This document shows, piece by piece, positions 61,877 through 64,000 of a stretch of DNA of 64,000 bases. How positions within the stretch are numbered: the stretch's first letter is position 1; each line of letters opens with the position of its first letter. The DNA comes from Apus apus (Eukaryota; Chordata; Aves; Apodiformes; Apodidae). The translations under genes were made by a program, and so were the position numbers. The notes under the pieces are model-generated. The model saw only the letters and a program-made list of their open reading frames with translations. It searched no databases and had not been told where the DNA came from. The stretch spans positions 127,320,568 through 127,384,567 of the forward strand of contig NC_067283.1 of assembly GCF_020740795.1 (NCBI RefSeq), written 5' to 3'.

Positions 61877-64000
61877 CTGAAACCAACATTCACCTGACAG
61901 CAGTTTTTTAATATGATACAAGTATGACCACTTCCAGAGGCAGATTACCTTGCTATCCTACAGACAGCAGATATCCATACAGATACATTTTGTGCAACCT
62001 GTAGCACTATAGCTAAATGCTACCTTTGCAGTACATAATTGTGTTTTGATAATTTACCATTTTTATTCAAGGAATAAGCTGTCTTTAAAATATCCAGAAA
62101 TTCCTGAGGGTTTTTTTTTCCCAGAAAAATTAAGGCAACTGAATGATTTCTTTCTCTTCTGCACATTTCAATCCAGATGTAAAAACTGAAATGCAGCTGC
62201 ATGTCTCCAGTGGAGCTGACACCACAGCCTAAACTGCAGTCTCTTCTCTACCATCAGCTTTTGGCTTTTCAGAATAGATGAATCATAATATTTCTCTCTT
62301 ACTTCCCTTCAACAATCTCTTCTTACACACACATGCAACCACAAGTCTCTTCCTCTCCTCAGCACAACTCAGTAGGTCACTGATTCCCCAGCTTGTTTAG
62401 AGTAACCTTTGCCTTATTTCACCTTCAGCGCAGTCCTTCTATAACTTGACATTAAGAAAAAGATGTAGGCAGGGAAGCTTTCCTGGATGCACTAGCCATC
62501 TGACTTCCTCATACCTTTAAAAGCCCTGCTTTGCTCTCCCAGTCCCACCAGCATGGTCTAGCTGACACAAGTGACTATGGATGCACATCTGCCAACATGC
62601 CCAGCAAAGAGGTCCCCTTGGGCAGCGGGAATTGCTCTCCATCCTCTCTGTGACAGGTTTTTGCTGTTTGCACAGCAGATCTTAGCAGATGAGCAAATCT
62701 AGACCAGCATCTTTCTTTACAGCATGCTGTGAGTAAGGAATCACAGGTTTATCTTAGCAGGCTGTGCCATCTTCAATTTGTGAAGTTCTTCCTTTTGCTA
62801 ATGTCAAAGCACTTGGCTCAAACACTTGAGTCAAGTTCTCATCCTGGCAGGAACAAGCACTGGTAGCAAATGGTGTAAGCTGAAGCCCATTACAGCAGAA
62901 GTGTAGCCATAGCTTCCTGATTAAAAGCATGACCTCAGAACATGCAGCCTACTGTCCTGTTGTTGATGATAAAAGTTCTGTAAATTATCCAAAATCTCCC
63001 TTTTTTCAGGGAAAGATGTTACTCTTACAGCTCTGATCTTTCTGGCTCTAGCTTCAGTAGTAGGTTTAACTCACTCCTTGGTTTGCATTATCAGAAAGGA
63101 ATCGATTGCTGACAGAACACAAAGACACTCCCTCCCCCCCAAAAAAAAAATCAGCGTGCTTCAGGCACTACTCCACAGGGAAGAAAAAAAAAAAGAAAAA
63201 GGACCCTGAACTGTTTTACTTGGGAATTTGAGAACCATGGATCTAATAACTTGGCCAATTAAAACAGATTAAAACAATGTTTATAAAAAACAGTCTGGAG
63301 AGGCAAGTGGCACTTCTGTCCTTCAGGGATGACTGCTAATCAGAGCCTGTTGCAGAGCCTGCATTAACTGCAGTGGCTGAAAGTTTTACTAATGCCTTGA
63401 TAATGGAAACAATTAAATTGGGGTCAACTGGGAAGAGTGAGAACAAGGGTGTGTGCACGTGCACAGGAAATTAGAAAAGCATTGTCTTACCACTCAAAAT
63501 TATTATTATTTTTTTGGTTCTACACTGCATTTTCCATCCTCCTGTGCAGAATCTTATAATTTAATTTTTGATTCACTAATTTCATATAAAATAAAGAGCC
63601 ATGTACCAGATGCATGTTGAAGTGGATCCTCGACTTTAAAGGACTATCTTAAAAAGAGAATTGTTAACTTATAACACCAGAAAAAAAAAAATCAGTTACA
63701 TATTTGTGCCTGTACATGATCCACAAACAGGATCATGTTTTGCTAACAAAAGCTATTCAGCTCTAAACAACAATATGCAGAGCATGAATCACTTTGAAGC
63801 AAGCATCTATAATGTCACAGCCTCCAAAAAACATTTCACAAGCAAAAATACTATTCAAACAATAACACATGCTTTAGGACTCTTTTTTTTTCTTTTTTTC
63901 TTTTTTCTTTTTTGGGTCTCAGTTTGCAACCAGGGCCATGTTTTGAAGAACTGAAAATAAACTCAGAGGCAGACTCAGCCCGTGATGGTTTCCGTATGCC
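61877..64000. other. No gene recognised
   Basis: AT-rich DNA with poly-A and T-rich tracts (for example 63180-63202 and 63883-63914). No CR1, LTR or supported exon is seen. The expected N-terminal exons of ZNF704 are not recognised here. Confidence 0.4.

Noticed and set aside
1..64000. tRNA, rRNA, CRISPR array, operon or bacterial-type defence system
   Set aside because: No cloverleaf, repeat-spacer pattern or clustered bacterial genes were seen. Everything recognisable is vertebrate nuclear DNA.

Overview
This window looks like nuclear DNA from a bird. Seven truncated CR1-type LINE fragments carry the avian 3' tail (runs resembling ATTCTATGATTC) and a reverse-transcriptase FADD motif. There is a TGTCA...TGACA solo LTR of the avian ERVL kind. 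The only gene I can name confidently is the 3' half of ZNF704 (zinc finger protein 704, ZNF395/SLC2A4RG family), on the minus strand. There is no bacterial-style gene content, no CRISPR array and no operon. The long open frames that remain are mostly chance frames in non-coding DNA.

Layout, left to right. 1-11.4 kb is intergenic or far-downstream DNA with one solo LTR (744-1848, flanked by AGGAT duplications) and GA and TA microsatellites. 11.4-27.16 kb is repeat-poor, AT-rich DNA downstream of the ZNF704 stop codon, probably including a long 3' UTR, with a candidate CTCF motif near 16.05 kb. 27.165-48.380 kb holds seven coding exons of ZNF704, read right to left. They join in frame into a 336-residue C-terminal part: conserved [13 protein letters not shown] segment, serine/proline-rich linker with a PRKRK basic patch, one C2H2 finger, acidic [11 protein letters not shown] segment, [15 protein letters not shown] segment, and a C-terminal C-clamp. 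One exon (28982-29076) has only short open frame on its own strand and was placed by matching splice phases and family motifs.

45.9-55.4 kb is a cluster of CR1 fragments in both orientations. One is interrupted by a roughly 390-bp element with arms of about 150 bp and a likely 8-bp target duplication, which looks like a non-autonomous hAT-like DNA transposon. 58.9-59.67 kb is probably a second LTR with a TATA box and AATAAA. 61.685-61.876 kb is a well-formed but unassigned minus-strand coding block that may be an upstream or alternative exon. A second possible exon (51428-51604) has good splice signals, an open frame, and the phase needed to join ZNF704 in frame.

The first exons and promoter of ZNF704 are not recognised here and probably lie to the right of the window. 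I see no new multi-gene system. The items most worth checking are the two unassigned exon candidates and the nested inverted-repeat element.
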